A stretch of 64,000 nt of DNA from contig CAVQRC010000004.1 in assembly GCA_963715045.1 (NCBI GenBank), positions 868,001-932,000 of the forward strand, in the 5' to 3' direction. Position 1 is the first letter of the stretch, and the number at the start of each line of letters is the position of its first letter. The position numbers and the translations under genes were made by a program. Below the pieces are notes generated by a model that saw only the letters and a program-made list of their open reading frames with translations, was not told the DNA's origin and ran no database searches. This stretch comes from CAVQRC01 sp963715045 (GTDB lineage Bacteria > Planctomycetota > Planctomycetia > Pirellulales > Lacipirellulaceae). This document shows, piece by piece, positions 27,391 to 36,307 of this stretch.

Positions 27391-28920
27391 ATGCCTGACT
27401 CATTCGTTGCCGATCTCGACACGCCGTTCGACGGCGGATCCTCGGTCGTGCCGGTCGTCGCAGCGAACGTCGCACGCGAGCCCCTCGATGCGGCGAACTC
27501 TCCCCGTCAGCGATCGTTGGGGCTCCGGCAGCTTTCCGTTCTCGTTCCGCTGCGGAATGAGCGGTGGACGATCGAAGCCTTGCTGCAACGTGTGTTGACG
27601 TCACCGATCTCGTTGCAGCTTGAAGTCATTGTCGTTGACGACGACTCCACGGATGGCAGCGGAGAGGTTGTCGCCCGGATCGCTCGCCAGGATCCTCGGG
27701 TTCGTCTCTTCCGACAGCCTCGTCAGTGCGGCAAGGGTGCTGCCGTACGTCGCGCGATCGCCGAGATGTCGGGTGACGTGGCCGTGATCCAGGACGCCGA
27801 CCTGGAATACGATCCACACGAGTTTCCCGCGCTCTTGCAGCCGATCCTCGCAGGCGACGCCGATGCGGTGTTCGGTTCACGATTTACCGGCCCACAGCGA
27901 CGTGTGCACCTCTTCTGGCACGCGCTCGGAAATCGATTGCTCACACTGATCGGGAACATCTTCAACGATCTCAATCTCACGGACATGGAAACGTGCTACA
28001 AGATGGTTCGCAGCGATATCCTCCGGGAGTTGCGGCTCGTCAGCGATACGTTCACGATCGAACCCGAATTGACGTCGCGGCTGGCCCAGTGGGGAGCGCG
28101 GATCTTCGAAGTTCCGGTCAGCTACCGAGGTCGGACCACGCAGGATGGGAAAAAAACCCGAGCGGTGGATGGTCTCAAGGCGCTTGTCGAACTGGTGCGG
28201 TGTCGCTTCGATCCCCGCTTCACCAACCATACCGGCATGTTCGTCCTGCGGAGCCTGCACAAAGCACAGCGGTATAACCGGTGGCTGGTTCAGCAGATTC
28301 AACCTTACCTGGGTCGGCGGGTCGCGGAAGCCGGGGCTGGAATCGGCAACATGAGTCAGCACCTCGTCGACCGCGAACACCTGCTGCTCGTCGATCACGA
28401 TCCAATGTATGTCGCGATGCTCACAGACCGCTTCCGCGGTCGCGGCAACGTACACGTGTCAGCGTGCGATCTGACGGCTGCCGGATTCGCCGAACCGTGG
28501 GTGGATCACGAACTCGACACCGTGTTCTGCTCCAACGTCCTTGAACACCTTGGTCCGGATCGACGCATCTTGTCGTCGTTTCAGCATGCCCTCGTACCGG
28601 GTGGGCACTGCATCATCATTGTGCCCGCTGAGCCGGCTCTCTACACGGGACTCGATGAGGCGCTGGGCCATCACCGCCGATATCAGCGGGAGGATCTGGC
28701 CCAGCGGATGCGGGAAGCCGGCTTCGAAATCGTGCACACCAGGCAGATGTGCAAAGTCGGCTCGCTGGCATGGCTGCTCAACGGCCGCGTGCTCCGACGA
28801 AGAAAGCTGACGCCCAGGCAGATGCTCTGGTTCGACCGCCTGTGGCCGCTGATGCAGCCCCTCGACAGAATTCTCCCCTGGCCCGGAATGTCGCTGATTG
28901 TCGTGGGTCGAAAGGTATAG
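27391..28920 (+). CDS. Fusion of GT2 glycosyltransferase and SAM-dependent methyltransferase
   Basis: Residues ~45-280 are a GT2 (dolichol-phosphate-mannose synthase-like) domain: LSVLVPLRNERWTIEALLQR, VIVVDDDSTDGSGEVV, IQDADLEYDPHEFPALLQPI and GSRFTGPQRRVHLFWHALGN. Residues ~300-509 are a class I methyltransferase: RRVAEAGAGIGNMSQHL (SAM-binding motif I), VDHDPMYVAMLTDRF and VFCSNVLEHLGPDRRILSSF. ATG 27391 is chosen because the frame upstream has no similarity. Such fusions occur for enzymes making polyprenyl-phosphate sugars, which would feed GT-C enzymes such as the divergent GT87. Sugar and methyl acceptor unknown. Confidence 0.87.
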   Translation: MPDSFVADLDTPFDGGSSVVPVVAANVAREPLDAANSPRQRSLGLRQLSVLVPLRNERWTIEALLQRVLTSPISLQLEVIVVDDDSTDGSGEVVARIARQDPRVRLFRQPRQCGKGAAVRRAIAEMSGDVAVIQDADLEYDPHEFPALLQPILAGDADAVFGSRFTGPQRRVHLFWHALGNRLLTLIGNIFNDLNLTDMETCYKMVRSDILRELRLVSDTFTIEPELTSRLAQWGARIFEVPVSYRGRTTQDGKKTRAVDGLKALVELVRCRFDPRFTNHTGMFVLRSLHKAQRYNRWLVQQIQPYLGRRVAEAGAGIGNMSQHLVDREHLLLVDHDPMYVAMLTDRFRGRGNVHVSACDLTAAGFAEPWVDHELDTVFCSNVLEHLGPDRRILSSFQHALVPGGHCIIIVPAEPALYTGLDEALGHHRRYQREDLAQRMREAGFEIVHTRQMCKVGSLAWLLNGRVLRRRKLTPRQMLWFDRLWPLMQPLDRILPWPGMSLIVVGRKV

Positions 28921-29010
28921 GGGAATCGGCGAATAGGTGCATCTGACTGGGCCTACCATGCAGGTGCAAGTGTCGGCCAGTGCGGTCCCGATGCGGATCG
29001 CCAGTCGTCG

Positions 29011-29098
29011 CCAGTGTCCCAGAGTCCCAGAGTCCCAGTGTCCCATCGTCCCAGTGTCCCAGTGTCCCAGTGTCCCAGAGTCCCATCGCCCCATCCCC
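29011..29098. repeat. Tandem 8-bp repeat, about 11 units
   Basis: Consecutive 8-mers of consensus CCAGWGTC: CCAGTGTC, CCAGAGTC, CCAGAGTC, CCAGTGTC, CCATCGTC, CCAGTGTC three times, CCAGAGTC, CCATCGCC, CCATCCCC. It lies between the GT2-methyltransferase stop and the lipoprotein start, where no other structure is seen. Confidence 0.9.
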
Positions 29099-29189
29099 AC
29101 CGCTGGTGAACGACGAAAAAAGCCAGTAAGCTCGATTCCGCGATTATCATGCGGTCTCCAGCGGTTTGTCATTCTCAGCAGGCAATTTG

Positions 29190-29792
29190 ATGCGAATCTT
29201 ACCTTTGTGTTCACTGGCTGTATTTCTCGCCCCGATTCTGCTCGGCTGCCAAGGCAGGCCGGGCCGCGTCGCCGCCCCGGACTGGGAGCCCGAGCAGAAC
29301 GCCAAGGAAGTCATGGCTGCCCTGGATAAGGATCAGAATGGGCAACTCTCCGGCGAAGAACTCGCCGCCGCGCCGGGCCTGAGATACTGCGCTCCGCGAC
29401 TCGACAGCAACGGCGACCAGCAGCTCAGCGAAGAAGAAGTCCGGGCGCGGTTTCAACTCTACCGGGATCAACGCGTTGGCCTAAAAGACTTCGCCTGCGT
29501 GGTGACTTACAAAGGGCGGCCGCTGGACAATGCGACCGTTCGCCTGGTACCCGAACCATTCGTCGAGGCAATTATCGAGCCGGCGACCGGGACCACGGCC
29601 AATGGGGTTGCCCAGCTATCTGTTGACGGGAGTAAGGTGAAGGCGGTACGGATCGGGATGTACCGGGTAGAGATCACGGCTCCCGGACTGGACCTGCCGG
29701 CGAAATACAACACCGAGACCGAACTGGGGATTGAAATCGCGCCGATTATGGATCCCACCGCAGAGGGCCTGTTCCCGTTCAAGCTCCAGTGA
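29190..29792 (+). CDS. EF-hand lipoprotein
   Basis: A 200-aa protein. MRILPLCSLAVFLAPILLGC is a lipoprotein signal with Cys near residue 20. Two EF-hand calcium loops follow: DKDQNGQLSGEE (~48-59) and DSNGDQQLSEEE (~74-85). The C-terminal half (ACVVTYKGRPLDNATVRLVP, GVAQLSVDGSKVKAVRIGMY) is a transthyretin/carboxypeptidase-regulatory-like beta sandwich, a common planctomycete architecture. Probably a cell-envelope calcium-binding protein; partner unknown. ATG 29190 is the first fitting start. Confidence 0.75.
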   Translation: MRILPLCSLAVFLAPILLGCQGRPGRVAAPDWEPEQNAKEVMAALDKDQNGQLSGEELAAAPGLRYCAPRLDSNGDQQLSEEEVRARFQLYRDQRVGLKDFACVVTYKGRPLDNATVRLVPEPFVEAIIEPATGTTANGVAQLSVDGSKVKAVRIGMYRVEITAPGLDLPAKYNTETELGIEIAPIMDPTAEGLFPFKLQ

Positions 29793-29814
29793 GCTTCGCT
29801 GCCGATACGCGGCG

Positions 29815-29890
29815 CTTAGAGCCGATCCGAAAACCAGTTCCAGCTACCAGATTCCCCGGCCGTGGGACGCGCTCATCGAGGTTTCTGGAC
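29815..29890 (-). repeat. Dispersed repeat family R2, reverse copy at 29.8 kb
   Basis: In reverse orientation it reads AAACCTCGATGAGCGCGTCC, CACGGCCGGGGAATCTGGTA, then GCTGGAACTGGTTTTCGGAT. The ends CCGAAAACC (29827-29835) and GGTTTCTGG (29880-29888) are nearly complementary, again with a pairing sequence different from that of other copies. Located just after the EF-hand lipoprotein stop. Confidence 0.8.
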
Positions 29891-30153
29891 AGGTTCTGCG
29901 GGCTGTGCTGATCACGAAAAAATGGAAACCACGCCCGGTTCGAGCCGGTAGTTGCCTTCCTGGGAAGGCATAACCGTGTTGCTTGCATTCCCGCGCTGGT
30001 GACGACAGACGCGACACACGGTGGGCTGCCCGAAGTCGGGCGTGGTTGTCCAAGCTTCTGGTTCGAGAACTCTGGTCTGCCGCCTGCGTGGCCACCCTGA
30101 ATCTGCTGGCGACTGGATCCTGCTGAGGGCCGGCTCGGGTCGCGTGACGGCCG

Positions 30154-30636
30154 TCAGCGACTCAAGTCTTCGAGGAGTCGCCCCACCGTGGGCATGTGCT
30201 CGCCGACGTGTTCCCGCCATGCCGTGGGGTCCCACAGTTCGACGCACACGGCCGCACCGACCACAATCACCGGATCGCCGCCGTTGACGGCCAGGAACTC
30301 GCGGAATCCTTCCGGGATTACCAGCCGTCCGCGGCCTGCGATGCGAATCGGCGTATGCCGGGTGGAGAGCAGTCGGCCGAGGTGCTGCAGTTGTTCCGCT
30401 CGATCGTCGAGACGTCCACTGGCCGCCTTGAGCTGGATCAACTCCAGGCGATCGTGGTTGCAGGCGTGCCACCGGTCGGCGGGCCAGAGGCTTAAACAGC
30501 CAGGGCGTTCCTTCGCCAGCACACAATCGGGGGGCGGTCCCAGCAGGGGGGCGGCCAGATTCGCCGGGAGCGACAGCCGATAACGCTCGTCGAGCGTGCG
30601 AACCGCTTCGCCCAGGATGAGTGTGTCGATCGGCAT
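30154..30636 (-). CDS. MraZ-like transcription regulator
   Basis: A 160-aa protein with the doubled AbrB-like half-domain of MraZ: RTLDERYRLSLPANLAAPL (residues ~13-31) and IRIAGRGRLVIPEGFREFLA (~97-116) followed by VIVVGAAVCVELWDPTAWRE. In most bacteria mraZ opens the dcw division cluster and binds DNA upstream of it; here no mraW or fts gene is near, consistent with the loss of FtsZ-type division in planctomycetes. It is divergent from a ketoacyl synthase gene with a 330-bp shared upstream region, which could hold its operator. ATG 30636 is the first start. Confidence 0.75.
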   Translation of the reverse strand: MPIDTLILGEAVRTLDERYRLSLPANLAAPLLGPPPDCVLAKERPGCLSLWPADRWHACNHDRLELIQLKAASGRLDDRAEQLQHLGRLLSTRHTPIRIAGRGRLVIPEGFREFLAVNGGDPVIVVGAAVCVELWDPTAWREHVGEHMPTVGRLLEDLSR

Positions 30637-30968
30637 TCGGCGAGGAAAACAACAGCGACCTCCGTGTCGTCGCGACTAGGGGAGCGGCCGGCTTCTGTGT
30701 TGTGTGGGAAACATGCCCTTATGCAACTCGATAAGTAGTTGTTAGTGGGTAATTGACCCAATTCAGAGTTTATCCGTTCGCTCCGCGGAGGCAAGCTGCG
30801 TGCCGTGGATTCCCGAGATTTGTGTATTCAGGGAATGTGGGGTTTCTGGGTTGTTTGCTCGGTGGTGCGACGCCTCCGAATTCGCATAGCCGCATTCCCG
30901 CAATTCGACTACTAGAGCCTGGGGAGCGTTCGTCTCCCCGGCGCATCGAACGCAGGTTGGCTGGGAAC
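30637..30968. other. Divergent intergenic region mraZ-like / ketoacyl synthase
   Basis: About 330 bases, more AT-rich in the middle (GTTAGTGGGTAATTGACCCA near 30738, itself partly palindromic: GGGTAATTGACCC). No family-typical MraZ operator repeats (TGGGN-type direct repeats) were identified with certainty. Confidence 0.4.
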
Positions 30969-32243
30969 ATGCAAAGATTGACCACACAACAGCGAGTTGT
31001 TGTTACCGGCGTTTCCATGGTGTCGGCACTCGGTCGGGGTCGCGAGGCCGTCTGGTCTGCACTTCGCGAGGGCCGCAGCGGAGTCGGGCGGATTCACGGT
31101 GTCCCTGGAATACCAGATGAAACGCTGCTCGCCGCGATGGTCGATTTCGACGAACCGGAAGAGAACATCAAGGCGGCCTCCCCCACGTCACGGATCAAGA
31201 ACATCCCGCTGTCCCTGGAAGTTGCCGCCGAGGCTCTGGAGGATTCCCACGTCGACCTGCAGAAGGTCGATCGAGACCGTTTCGGCTGCTGTATCAGTGG
31301 CCACATGGGCGACAGCAATTACGTCGTCGAGCAGTTGGGCCGCCACGATCTGCTCCCCGCCGGACCGCTGGCGTGGGTCAAGCAGTGGTTCCCTCATGTC
31401 TCCTGCACGGCCGTGGCCAACCGCTTTGGACTGCGGGGGCCGGTCACGTCGCACTCCACCGCGTGTGCGAGCAGCACGATCGATTTTCTGGCCGCCTATC
31501 GATCGATCATCGACGGTCGATGTGATCTGGCTCTGACGGGCGGCTCCGAAGTCATCCACCCGCTCTTCGCCGCCGGATTTCACAACATGCGGGCTCTGGC
31601 GGAACACGAGGATCCCCAGCAGGCGTGTCGGCCGTTCGACATCAACCGCAACGGTTTCGTGATGGGCGAAGGAGCCGCGATGATGGTCATCGAGCGGCTC
31701 GATCATGCGCTCAATCGAGGTGCCGATATTTATGCCGAGGTCCTGGGCGGGCAATCGCTCGCCGATGCCCAGCACCTCACGGGTCTGGCGGAAAACAGCA
31801 GCGACGCGTTGGTCTATCTGATCAAGCATTCCCTTCGTCGCGCAGGGATCACGCCGGCGGACGTCGGCTACGTAAACGCCCACGGTACGGGTACGCTGCA
31901 GAATGATGTGATGGAAATCCGCGGCATCCGCGAAGCACTGGGACGAGCCGCCGATCAGGTCTGCGTCAGCTCGCTCAAGAGCATGCTCGGCCATCTCGTC
32001 AACGCCGCCGGCTGCATCGAACTGGCCGCCACGTGCCTGATGCTACGCGACTCATACGTGCTGCCCACGATCAACCTTACCGATCAAGATCCGGAATGCG
32101 ACCTCGACTGCGTGCCGCTCGTGGGACGCTATTTCGGTCAGGACCACGCCCTGAAACTCTCGATCGCCTTTGGTGGCCACATGGCCGCGGTGGTGCTCAG
32201 ACGGTGGCACGACAACCACGCCGCCGCCTTGCGGGCCGCCTAG
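30969..32243 (+). CDS. Beta-ketoacyl-ACP synthase (FabF-like)
   Basis: A 424-aa thiolase-fold condensing enzyme for fatty acid or polyketide chains. The catalytic triad is present: Cys166 in STACASS, His305 in NAHGTGT and His342 in KSMLGHLVNAAG, with Lys337. Other signatures: VVVTGVSMVSALGRGREAVW and NGFVMGEGAAMMVIERLDHA. There is no acyl-carrier protein or other fab gene next to it, so it may serve a side pathway. ATG 30969 is the natural start; the longer frame from 30753 has no similarity. Family certain, substrate not. Confidence 0.88.
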   Translation: MQRLTTQQRVVVTGVSMVSALGRGREAVWSALREGRSGVGRIHGVPGIPDETLLAAMVDFDEPEENIKAASPTSRIKNIPLSLEVAAEALEDSHVDLQKVDRDRFGCCISGHMGDSNYVVEQLGRHDLLPAGPLAWVKQWFPHVSCTAVANRFGLRGPVTSHSTACASSTIDFLAAYRSIIDGRCDLALTGGSEVIHPLFAAGFHNMRALAEHEDPQQACRPFDINRNGFVMGEGAAMMVIERLDHALNRGADIYAEVLGGQSLADAQHLTGLAENSSDALVYLIKHSLRRAGITPADVGYVNAHGTGTLQNDVMEIRGIREALGRAADQVCVSSLKSMLGHLVNAAGCIELAATCLMLRDSYVLPTINLTDQDPECDLDCVPLVGRYFGQDHALKLSIAFGGHMAAVVLRRWHDNHAAALRAA

Positions 32244-32307
32244 CGTTTGGACCGGCATCCGGGCCCGGTGTGCAGCTCACGGAGATCGCTCGCCGCCACG
32301 GATTTGC

Positions 32308-32967
32308 TCACACGCGATCGTCTCCGAGCAGCAAACGCGTGAAATCCGCCGGTGAATCGACGAGCACCGTGGCCCCCGACTCGCTCAGCTCGCGAGCCGG
32401 GCGAAATCCCCACGTGCACCCTACCGCGTGCATTCCTGCCGCGCAGGCGGTCTGCATGTCGACGTTCGAGTCGCCCAGGAAGTAGCAGTTCCCGGCAGCG
32501 ATCCCCTGTTCCTCGGCGATCTGCAGGGCGACGGACGGGTCCGGCTTGCGGGGCACGCCTTCCCGTTGCCCGTAGACCGCGGCGAACCGGGTTCTGCCAA
32601 GGAAGTGCTCGACGCACTGGACGGTAAACACATGCGGCTTGTTGGAGAGTACGGCCAGCGGCACGCCGTGATCTCCCAGCGAAGTGAGCATCTCCTCGAT
32701 CCCGTCGTATGGCCTGGACTGCTGCTTCCACGTCTCGGCGTAGATCTTGAAGAAACGCTCGACGCACTCCGCGATCCGGGTTTCGTCGCCGTCAGCGGAT
32801 GGAACCGCGCGGCGAAACAGCATCACGACCCCGTTGCCCGTGAACTTACGATAGGCTTCAAAGTCATGCGTTGGCAGCTTGAGGTCGGCCAGCACCTGAT
32901 TCGCGGCGGCCGCGATGTCTGGCAACGTGTTCAGCAACGTCCCGTCGAGGTCGAAGATGGCGAGCAT
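32308..32967 (-). CDS. HAD-family phosphatase, phosphoglycolate phosphatase-like
   Basis: A 219-aa HAD hydrolase. Motif I is LAIFDLDGTLLNTLPDI near the start (nucleophile Asp in DLDGT), motif II LAVLSNKP, motif III Lys in GVPRKPDPS and motif IV FLGDSNVDMQTACAAG. The cap resembles Gph, which removes phosphoglycolate, but substrates vary. ATG 32967 begins directly at the first strand; the frame upstream overlaps the R2-like fragment and the uvrC end and is not used. Confidence 0.83.
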   Translation of the reverse strand: MLAIFDLDGTLLNTLPDIAAAANQVLADLKLPTHDFEAYRKFTGNGVVMLFRRAVPSADGDETRIAECVERFFKIYAETWKQQSRPYDGIEEMLTSLGDHGVPLAVLSNKPHVFTVQCVEHFLGRTRFAAVYGQREGVPRKPDPSVALQIAEEQGIAAGNCYFLGDSNVDMQTACAAGMHAVGCTWGFRPARELSESGATVLVDSPADFTRLLLGDDRV

Positions 32968-32972
32968 GGTTA

Positions 32973-32997
32973 AGAACCTATCCCAGACTGTCAGTGA
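32973..32997 (+). repeat. Fragment of R2 repeat at the uvrC 3' end
   Basis: TATCCCAGACTGTCAGTGA (from about 32979) matches the left end of the copy at 14021 (ACCCCAGAATCTCAGTGA). No right half follows. It borders the uvrC stop at 32999. Confidence 0.45.
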
Positions 32998-32998
32998 G

Positions 32999-34368
32999 TC
33001 ACTCGCCGAGCGTCCGTTTGCGGCGGAGGATGTGATGGTAATGCTGGGCAAATCGGTGGGCTTCGTCGCGGACGTACTGCAGCAGCCGCAGGGCGTATGC
33101 GTGACGGCTCAGCCGTCGCGGCTCGTCCTCATTCATCACGTAGACGAGTTCCTCGCGCTTGGCCAGTGAGAGCACCAGCGGCGGCTTCAGGCCGAGGGTT
33201 CGGAATGCTTCGAGACCTTTGCCCAACTGGCCCTTGCCACCGTCGATCAGCAGCACGTCGGGAAACACGCTCTGCTCTTCGGAAAGTCTTTTGAAACGCC
33301 GGGCGATCACTTCGTGGATGCTCGCGTAGTCGTCCACACCCTCGACGTCTCGGATCCGATAGCGGCGATAGCCCGGCTTGAATGGCATCCCATCAATGAA
33401 CTGAACCAGGCTGGCGACGGTCTCGGTGCCGCCCAGGTGCGCGATGTCGACGCCTTCGATGGTTCGTGGCGGTTCGTCGAGTCGGAAGATCTGGGCCAGC
33501 CCATGGACTCCCTTCTTGGGGTCCATGTAGAAGACTTCGGGCTGCTCATGCTTGTCGAGGTCCCCCCGCTCGCGAATCGATTCGAGCATCCGGATCTCGT
33601 CCCGCAGCCGGGCCGCTTGCTCGAATCGCAATTCGGCGGCCGCCGTCGCCATCTCGGTCTGGAGCTCTTTGAGCACGCTCTTGCCGCCGCCTTCGAGGAA
33701 CATCTTCAGCCGGCGGATGTCGCGACGATACTCCTCCTTCGAGATCCGCAGGTTGCACGGCGCGGTGCACTGGTCGATCGACGCCAGCAGACATGGCCGA
33801 AACCATTTCCAGCGTTCGTCCGCTTCATCGATGTCGAGTGAGCAGGTGCGAAACTTGAACACGCGCTGCAACACATCGATCGCACCGCGAAGGCTCTTGA
33901 CGCTCGTGAACGGACCGTACAGCTTCGCACTGTGGCCCTGCGGTTCGCGGGTCACCTCGACGCGGGGGAAGTCTTCGTGCGTGGTGATCTGCAGGTATGG
34001 AAACGTCTTGTCGTCGCGTAGTTCGCGGTTGAACTTCGGTTGAATGTCTTTGACGAGGCGGGCTTCCATCAGCAGGGCGTCGACTTCACTTTCGGCCTCG
34101 AGGAAGTCGACGTCGTAGATCTCGCGGACCAGTTGAGCGGTCCGGCGTTCTTCGGCGGCCGCCTGCAGGAAATAGCTGCTCGCCCGGCGCGAAGGTTCTT
34201 GGCCTTGCCGACGTAGATGACCCTGCCCGCGTGATCCTGCATCAGGTAGATGCCCGGGCCCTGCGGGAACCTGCTGCGGACTTTTTCAGCCGCTCGCAAA
34301 AAGAACTCCGCCTGCGTCTTGGGCAGCTCCTCAGGCGGTGTCAGGGATTCGTCGTCGGCGTCAGTCAT
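32999..34368 (-). CDS. uvrC: Excinuclease ABC subunit C, short form (frame break near 34.185 kb)
   Basis: UvrC makes both incisions in nucleotide excision repair. The GIY-YIG nuclease starts GPGIYLMQDHAGRVIYVGKA; the frame then breaks at 34183-34188 where one missing C would restore NLRARASSYFLQAAAEE leading into EARLVKDIQPKFNREL. The UVR helix pair (LRFEQAARLRDEIRMLE) and the RNase-H-like C-terminal nuclease (DVLLIDGGKGQLG, RDEAHRFAQHYHHILRRK) are present. It ends at about 456 aa; ordinary UvrC (~600 aa) has a helix-hairpin-helix domain after this point that is missing here. Confidence 0.9.
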
Positions 34369-34390
34369 GGAGTGGATCGCGCGGGCCTAC

Positions 34391-36208
34391 CTAACCGGCG
34401 AACTTGCCCACATCCTGCTCGATTGCGTCGAGCCGCTGCTGGAGTTCGGCTTTGGCATCTTCCAGATTGGCGAGCTGTTCGGGGGGCGTGTAGGTAAACA
34501 GGTAGAACTTGACCTTCGGCTCGGTCCCGCTGGGGCGAACGGCGACGTAGTTTCCCTCCGCGGCGAGTTCCAGGAACACGAGGTTGCTTTGCGGACCGAC
34601 GAACGGTTCACTCGCACCGTCGCGAGGCGTCGCCGTCTGGTGAAGGTAGTCCTTGACCACTGCGATTTGACTGCCGCCAAGCGAATCGGGCGGATCGTTG
34701 CGGAACCGTTCCATCAAGGCCTGCATGTTCTGCATGCCTTCGCTGCCGGGCATCATCACCGAGATCGTTCGTTCGGCGTGAGCTCCGTGCTGCCAGAACA
34801 GGGCATCGAGCTTTTCGTGCAGGGTCTGGCCATTCGCTTTGAGACGGGCCGTGAGCTCCGAAAGCAGCATCGCGGCGACGGCACCGTCTTTGTCACGGGT
34901 GTAGGTGCCGGCCTGGTAGCCGTACGACTCCTCGGTCCCGAAGACGTAGTGCTCCGGCCCATGTTCATCCACCGCTCCGGCGATCCACTTGAAGCCCACA
35001 AGCAGGTCGCGAATGCAACGAACGCCGTAGCTGTGGGCGATACGTTCGGTGAGGCGGGTCGTCAGGAGCGTGATCACCACGTAGTCGTCGGCGGAGAGCA
35101 CGCCGGTTGTCTGTCGCTGCTCCAGCAGGAAATCGGCCAGCAGCCCGCCGATCTGGTTTCCAGTGAGCGTTCTGAAGCCACTCCCTGCGTCGAGCGTCAA
35201 GGGCGCGGCACAGCCGATCCGGTCGCAATCAGGATCGCTGGCGATCACGAGGTCCGCATGTTGCTCTTGGGCGTACTCAATGATCGCGTCGAACACGCCG
35301 TCGTTCTCCGGATTGGCGACGTGGCCCGGTACATTGGGGAAATCGCCGTCGGGTTCCGCATGCGGCGGGTAGACGGTGACGTCCGTAAACTTGTCGCGTT
35401 CGAGCACGGGGCAGACAGCCATTCCACCGACCCCGTGCAGTGGCGAGTAGACGATTTTCAGATCCCGCGGGCCTGGAATCGCCTCGCCGAGGACGGCCGT
35501 GAAGAATGCCTCGTCGACCTCGTCCTGGCATTCTTCCACGAGCCCCTTGGAGACCGCCTGTTCCCAGGGCAGCCGACGGATCTCTTCGACGCTCATAACG
35601 CAGTCGATGACGCCCTGATCGTGCGGTGGCAGCAGTTGTCCGCCCGTCGACCAATACACTTTCACGGCGTTGTCGCTGGGCGGATTGTGACTTGCGGTGA
35701 CCATGATGCCGCAGTCGCACTGCTTGTAGCGGACGGCGAACGACAGTTCGGGCGTGCTGCGATAGCCGCGGAGGAAGTAGATCTTGAATCCGGCCGCGGC
35801 CAGGATCTCGGAACACAAGCGGGCGAAGTGATCCGAGCGGTGGCGGGTGTCGTAGGCGATCGCACACGATGGCGGTCGATCGGCAGGGATCAGCCCCTGC
35901 TGGCGTGCGGTGAGGACGTAGTTGGCCAGGCCCTGGGCACTCTCGCCGATCGTGCGATCGTTGATCGCATTGCTGCCGATGGGATACATGGTGCCTCGGC
36001 GGCCACCGGTCCCGAACGGAATGATCGTCCAGAATACGTCGTCGAGCTGCTGCCAGGCCTCGTCGGCGATGTGCTGGGCGATCTGGGGAGCGTAGGAAGC
36101 GTAATGTGGCCGCTGGAGCCAGCAGCGGATGTTCTCGGCGGCCGCAGGAGTCAACTGGCCCTGCTCCACGGCCTGGGTGAGGTGGGCGAGTTCTGCTTGA
36201 AAATTCAT
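34391..36208 (-). CDS. Phosphoglucomutase/phosphomannomutase
   Basis: A 605-aa alpha-D-phosphohexomutase that interconverts sugar 1- and 6-phosphates. The phosphoserine loop is VTASHNPPSDN (~170), the metal loop SDPDCDRIG (~310), the sugar-binding loop GTEESYGYQ (~405) and the phosphate-binding loop RPSGTEPKVKF near the C-terminus. An N-terminal ~60-residue helical extension precedes the core, with GTGGRRGTMYPIGSNAIND replacing the usual start. ATG 36208 gives MNFQAELAHLTQAV. It is 22 bases from uvrC on the same strand. Substrate preference cannot be read. Confidence 0.9.
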   Translation of the reverse strand: MNFQAELAHLTQAVEQGQLTPAAAENIRCWLQRPHYASYAPQIAQHIADEAWQQLDDVFWTIIPFGTGGRRGTMYPIGSNAINDRTIGESAQGLANYVLTARQQGLIPADRPPSCAIAYDTRHRSDHFARLCSEILAAAGFKIYFLRGYRSTPELSFAVRYKQCDCGIMVTASHNPPSDNAVKVYWSTGGQLLPPHDQGVIDCVMSVEEIRRLPWEQAVSKGLVEECQDEVDEAFFTAVLGEAIPGPRDLKIVYSPLHGVGGMAVCPVLERDKFTDVTVYPPHAEPDGDFPNVPGHVANPENDGVFDAIIEYAQEQHADLVIASDPDCDRIGCAAPLTLDAGSGFRTLTGNQIGGLLADFLLEQRQTTGVLSADDYVVITLLTTRLTERIAHSYGVRCIRDLLVGFKWIAGAVDEHGPEHYVFGTEESYGYQAGTYTRDKDGAVAAMLLSELTARLKANGQTLHEKLDALFWQHGAHAERTISVMMPGSEGMQNMQALMERFRNDPPDSLGGSQIAVVKDYLHQTATPRDGASEPFVGPQSNLVFLELAAEGNYVAVRPSGTEPKVKFYLFTYTPPEQLANLEDAKAELQQRLDAIEQDVGKFAG

Positions 36209-36230
36209 GTTTCTGGCAGCTTCTGGGTAC

Positions 36231-36307
36231 TATCCCAAAACTCGAGTGAACGTGTCCCACGGCCGGTGAATTCGGTTGCTGAAATCAACTTTGGGATCGG
36301 CTCGAAG
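36231..36307 (+). repeat. Dispersed repeat family R2, copy at 36.2 kb
   Basis: Ends ATCCCAAA (36232-36239) and TTTGGGAT (36290-36297) are exact complements over 8 bases. The core CACGGCCGGTGAATTCGGTT is shared with the other copies. It is upstream of the phosphohexomutase start and the divergent cytochrome-like gene. Confidence 0.85.

Noticed and set aside
29011..29098. CRISPR-like array
   Set aside because: Units are contiguous 8-mers without spacers.
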